From positions 1 to 41,908 of IMG/VR virus record IMGVR_UViG_3300009529_000016: a stretch of DNA of 41,908 bases; one strand, written 5' to 3'. The position numbers and the translations under genes are program-made. The notes below the pieces were generated by a model. The model made no database searches, was not told where the DNA came from, and saw nothing but the letters and a program-made list of their open reading frames with translations. Below are positions 38,472 to 41,908 of this stretch, in pieces (the first letter of the stretch is position 1; every line of letters begins with the position of its first letter). This stretch comes from a virus.

Positions 38472-40912
38472 TCCCCGACGTTGATTGGAGCGGTTTCTAC
38501 TATCCCGATATTCTACGCGAGCTACTGTTACAGCTTAGGCGTAAGCGGGAAGAGATCGGGCTTACCGACGAAAACGAATACGAACTACACGTTCAGTTTA
38601 TGCGATCACTGGCCCTAGTAGGCCACTTGAATAACTGTAGAGCAGACGTGATCGCTACGGAGCTACTGTTAGCTTCTTCTAGTTTGCTTGAAAGCGCTAA
38701 GCGCCTTCTTCGGTTGATCGGTGTAGAGCTTGCTTCAGCTACTCCGGCTAAAGCAGACGTAGTGTTAACGCTAAGCGAAGTTACAACGCTAGACCTTACA
38801 GCGTTCATACCGGAGTTAGCGGAGTTTTCAACCGATAGTGTACCGCCGATCGCTTACGAAGTTTTGGAAGAAGACGGGATCGATCTAGATAGAACAGATC
38901 AGGTTAGCTACGTCTTCGGCTTGGAAAAGGTGAAGACAGGGGCGGGGCAAGTAGACACCGGATCCCCGGATATCTTTACCCGTACAAGCGGGGATAGCTT
39001 TGTAATTGGTACAGACGAAGCTAGACACCTTTTTATCCCCGCTGGAATAGGATCAAACGGCGGGGAATTCCGGGTAGTGGAAGTGATCGATACGGACAAC
39101 GTTAGGGTAGTTCGTGTTCCGGGTAGCGGATCCCCCGGCTTCCAATCTGAAGCTAGCCTTACTTGGGTTCTAATGGCGTTTACTGCTAACTACGCTACTG
39201 AAGCTAACACCGGTAGTAGCTTCTTTAGCCCTTGGGCTAGCCTTGAAGTAGGGGACCTTTTGTTTATCGGACATGATCAGATCCAATGGGATCAGATTGA
39301 TCTGATCCTTAATACACCGGGGGCGGGGTTCACAGGGGTATGGGAATACTTTGATGATCGGTTTAGTCTGTTTACCCCCGCCGCAGACGTAACAGACAAC
39401 GGATCAAACCTTACCGCAGACGTAACAACGTTGTTAGGTACACCCGATAGATCCGGGGCTGAAGTAAAGATCGAATACGTACCAACCGGATCACAAGAAA
39501 CCGTAGTATCTACTTTCAGCGGCGGTAAGAACGTAATTACTACCCAAGGTCTGTTAGGGCAAACCGCGATAGACACCGATAAGGATAACTACCGCATAAC
39601 CGCCCAATGGGTACCAGTAGACAACGTAGACGATCAGACGCTTAACTTTCAGCAAGACGATAGCGTTACCTTTGATCATCCCCAAGATTCTGAACGCGGT
39701 TGGCAAAAGGCGGAAGTAGATTTAAATGAAGCAGAGTTTATACGCTACCGCGTATTAACGGTAGCTGGCCCTACCGAACCGTCGATCGATAGGCTACAGA
39801 TAGATCAGGGTAGCCAGTATTTGAACGTAGAAGTAACGCAAGGTGAAACCGTCGGGCCGCAAGACCTAGGGACTTCAGATGGTAGCGCCTTCCAAGAATT
39901 TGAGCTACCAGATACACCCCTATTTGATGACTCTGAATTGATAGAAGTAGACGAATCGGGGGGCGGTACCTGGATCATATATACCGGAGTAGCGAATTTT
40001 CTAAACTCTACCGCTACAAGTAGACACTACATTAGGGAAACAAACGCAGGCGGTAAGGGAACGATCCGCTTCGGGGATGGTACGAACGGTAAGATACCCC
40101 CGGCTACTGCGGATATCCGGGGAACGTATAGAATAGGCGGGGACGAAGACGGTAACGTAGGGATAGGCCAGATCAGCGTTAACGCAGACGGGATAGGCGG
40201 GGTAGGGGAAGTAAGCAACCCGCGATCGGCTACCGATTGGAAACAGAAAGACGGGGCAACCGAAGACGATCTAGAACGTGTAAAGCGAGATAGCCCCGCC
40301 GCGCTTAGGACAAGGCAAACCGCGTCTAACCCTTCCGACGTTTTGAGGTTAGCGCTAACCGCTTTTAGAGATCGTAACGGGGTTAACCCGGTAGCTAGGG
40401 TTTTTGCTATCGAGGAAGGGTTAGGCGTTAAGACGATCAAGCTTCTAGTAGTTGGAAGCGGGGGCCGAACACTTACAGCGGAAGAGAAAGAAGATCTAGA
40501 AGAATACTTTAACGGTAACCGTAACGTGATTCCGATCGTTGAAGGCGTACTACTGATGAACTATAAGGTCTTCGTCTTCAACTACGAACCGCTAGTTACT
40601 TCGGTTACCGCTAACGTTGTTTGGCCAGGGGGAAACCAACAATCGATCCGTAACGCTTTGTTGAACCTGCTTACCCCGCTATCGTTTGAAGAAGACGGGC
40701 TAACGTATACTTGGGTATTCGGCGGTAGGATCGCTTTCAGTAGGATCCATTCCGAGATCCACCTAGTAAACCCGTCTATTCAAAACGTATCAGCCTTAAC
40801 GGTAAACGGGGTTAGCCCAACGGTTTTGATTTCAGGTATCACGTTAGGCGCTAATCAGCTACCTACTTCGGTATCCGGCGGTATAACGATCAACATTTTG
40901 GAATCGCTTTAA
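38456..40912 (+). CDS. gpJ-like baseplate wedge protein
   Basis: An 818-residue protein. The N-terminal part (ELLLQLRRKREEIGLTDENEYELHVQFMRSLALVGHLNN) and the C-terminal core (ENAGGKGTIRFGDG-like segment at about 525, GATEDDLERVKRDSPAALRTRQTASNPSDVLRLA at about 600, and EEGLGVKTIKLLVVGSGG) match the baseplate J family. A long variable insertion fills the middle (about 140-510), so the protein is larger than P2 gpJ. It forms the wedges that link hub, sheath and fibres. A repeat hairpin follows its stop. Confidence 0.85.
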   Translation: MTLITVPDVDWSGFYYPDILRELLLQLRRKREEIGLTDENEYELHVQFMRSLALVGHLNNCRADVIATELLLASSSLLESAKRLLRLIGVELASATPAKADVVLTLSEVTTLDLTAFIPELAEFSTDSVPPIAYEVLEEDGIDLDRTDQVSYVFGLEKVKTGAGQVDTGSPDIFTRTSGDSFVIGTDEARHLFIPAGIGSNGGEFRVVEVIDTDNVRVVRVPGSGSPGFQSEASLTWVLMAFTANYATEANTGSSFFSPWASLEVGDLLFIGHDQIQWDQIDLILNTPGAGFTGVWEYFDDRFSLFTPAADVTDNGSNLTADVTTLLGTPDRSGAEVKIEYVPTGSQETVVSTFSGGKNVITTQGLLGQTAIDTDKDNYRITAQWVPVDNVDDQTLNFQQDDSVTFDHPQDSERGWQKAEVDLNEAEFIRYRVLTVAGPTEPSIDRLQIDQGSQYLNVEVTQGETVGPQDLGTSDGSAFQEFELPDTPLFDDSELIEVDESGGGTWIIYTGVANFLNSTATSRHYIRETNAGGKGTIRFGDGTNGKIPPATADIRGTYRIGGDEDGNVGIGQISVNADGIGGVGEVSNPRSATDWKQKDGATEDDLERVKRDSPAALRTRQTASNPSDVLRLALTAFRDRNGVNPVARVFAIEEGLGVKTIKLLVVGSGGRTLTAEEKEDLEEYFNGNRNVIPIVEGVLLMNYKVFVFNYEPLVTSVTANVVWPGGNQQSIRNALLNLLTPLSFEEDGLTYTWVFGGRIAFSRIHSEIHLVNPSIQNVSALTVNGVSPTVLISGITLGANQLPTSVSGGITINILESL

Positions 40913-40915
40913 TCC

Positions 40916-40942
40916 CCCGGTTTGCGAACTATGCAAACCGGG
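40916..40942. repeat. 27-bp hairpin repeat, copy 6
   Basis: Perfect arms CCCGGTTTGC (40916-40925) and GCAAACCGGG (40933-40942) enclose the loop GAACTAT. It fills most of the 43-bp gap after the gpJ-like gene and ends 13 nt before the ATG at 40956. The continuation GGGAAAGGA serves as that gene's ribosome binding site. Confidence 0.9.
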
Positions 40943-40955
40943 AAAGGATCAGACA

Positions 40956-41908
40956 ATGGCGCTTAAGTTTATGAATGGTATTCAAGTAGGGCTAGAATCC
41001 AGCGGGGGGCTTGGGTATGGTTGGGGTATGCAGCATATAAAGCGGTTAATCTATCTTTGGTTGAAGAATGTAGTAGGCTGGACGCAAGTAGACATTAAGG
41101 GTAACGGATTTTGGGGTAGTGCGGGTAATTGGGATAATCCACTATCGGCACTAGTAACCAATGGAGCAACCGACGCAACCGATCCGACTAAGCTAACTTC
41201 TGCTACGTCTACTTGGGTTACTGATACCGTGACAACCGGGGATCTAGCACTAATAATCGGTTTTGCTGATCCTGCTAGAAACGGCTTCTATACTGTACAG
41301 AAGACACCGGGGGAAGGCGAGATCAGGATCCAACCTTGGAACGGTGTACATACAGACGGGTTACCGCTTGGGGAAATCGGCTTGTCTGTAGTGATTCATA
41401 GACTGCATACTAGCGCGTTAATGCCTATTGATGATGACGCGTGGATCCTTGAAGGTACGGGGGTAGGCGGTACCTTCCACCTTCGTTGTGTTAATGATCG
41501 TACTATCAATTACGGCGGGGGTTGGGAATTTGATATTAGCCCCTGGCCAGATTGGTTGGTAGGTACCCACGTTTGGGATACACCTTCCCGTCATACTTCG
41601 TTACCTAATAAAGCTTGGAATTCGGGGGCTGATATTTGTTGGGTATACGCTGTAGCCGATCTAGACTTCGTATTCGTTTGGTTTAGATCTTATGGTTGGA
41701 CTTTTAACGCTGTTGAAACTGGCCTTTTGTATGCTGGCGATATTGACGCGTACCATCCGGGCTTTGATCCTAGGCCAGTAGTTATAGCGCTAGGTCAAAA
41801 TACACTTTGGAATGAACCAAACGATCTAAACGAATTTTCCCGCATGATCGGGGCAGACGATCTAACGGAAGTAACGGCTATCCATATGGGGGCTAGGTTC
41901 GCTAGGGA
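40956..41908 (+). CDS. Baseplate-region protein, runs off the window end (partial)
   Basis: An open frame from ATG 40956 to the last base, at least 317 residues, without a stop. AAAGGA lies 8 nt upstream. The sequence is Trp- and Gly-rich with many strands and no membrane segment. It begins MALKFMNGIQVGLESSGGLG and includes ADPARNGFYTVQKTPGEGEI. Its place after gpJ suggests a gpI-like, fibre or further baseplate protein. No family is recognised. Confidence 0.7.
   Translation, partial: MALKFMNGIQVGLESSGGLGYGWGMQHIKRLIYLWLKNVVGWTQVDIKGNGFWGSAGNWDNPLSALVTNGATDATDPTKLTSATSTWVTDTVTTGDLALIIGFADPARNGFYTVQKTPGEGEIRIQPWNGVHTDGLPLGEIGLSVVIHRLHTSALMPIDDDAWILEGTGVGGTFHLRCVNDRTINYGGGWEFDISPWPDWLVGTHVWDTPSRHTSLPNKAWNSGADICWVYAVADLDFVFVWFRSYGWTFNAVETGLLYAGDIDAYHPGFDPRPVVIALGQNTLWNEPNDLNEFSRMIGADDLTEVTAIHMGARFAR

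Noticed and set aside
1-41908. Cyanobacterial host from HIP1-like GCGATCGC motifs
   Set aside because: GATC and CGATCG are frequent, but full GCGATCGC octamers were not seen to be abundant, so no host call is made.

Overview
The window is a stretch of a tailed-phage (Caudoviricetes) genome or prophage with a contractile, myovirus-type tail. Evidence for this is a large terminase, a PBSX-type portal, a Mu F-like head protein, an XkdF-type prohead protease, an acidic scaffold-like protein, an HK97-fold capsid protein, a tail sheath, a tail tube, frameshifted tail chaperones, a TP901-type tape measure, a LysM protein, a gpD-like hub, an OB-fold spike, a gp25-like wedge and a gpJ-like wedge protein. 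No tRNA, rRNA, CRISPR array, integrase or lysis gene was seen. The host cannot be named. GATC and CTAG are conspicuously frequent, but no host-diagnostic gene is present.

Layout. (1) Positions 1-442 are non-coding and end in three TGTACGTACA palindromes. The rightward gene at 443-919 encodes a C-terminal ribbon-helix-helix (RHH) protein and carries five more copies of the same palindrome inside its own coding sequence. (2) Positions about 1156-5617 form a leftward operon of small, tightly packed, mostly unrecognised genes. Many are Cys-rich, coiled-coil or RHH-like, and the operon starts from a divergent control region at 5618-5743. That region holds a nested palindrome, and related 18-bp palindromes occur at 55 and 920. 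(3) From 5744 everything runs rightward: a short leader gene, a membrane protein with an HExxH motif, a candidate small terminase, the large terminase, the head module (8580-17264), a block of presumed decoration or fibre proteins interrupted by a glycosyltransferase (17309-25293), head-tail connectors (25298-28342), sheath and tube (28372-31221), chaperones and tape measure (31313-34629), and the baseplate (34630 to the window end, where the last gene runs off).

Genes in the late region abut or overlap, often through TAATG or ATGA junctions, so it is probably one or a few long transcription units. A good sigma70-like promoter (TTGACT, 18 bp, TACATT) lies just upstream of 8580.

The most unusual observations are these. 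Intragenic and upstream 10-bp palindromes in and before the RHH gene resemble an origin or centromere embedded in its own binding protein. A dispersed 27-bp hairpin family has six copies with identical geometry, and four of them sit 12-16 nt before start codons. Two mobile endonuclease genes each copy one end of a neighbouring structural gene: the 3' end of the Mu F-like gene and the RBS plus first codons of the gpJ-like gene. Two head-region proteins share a C-terminal WDNVIP peptide. A canonical TTTTTTC slippery heptamer creates a -1 frameshifted tail chaperone whose second frame is easily missed.
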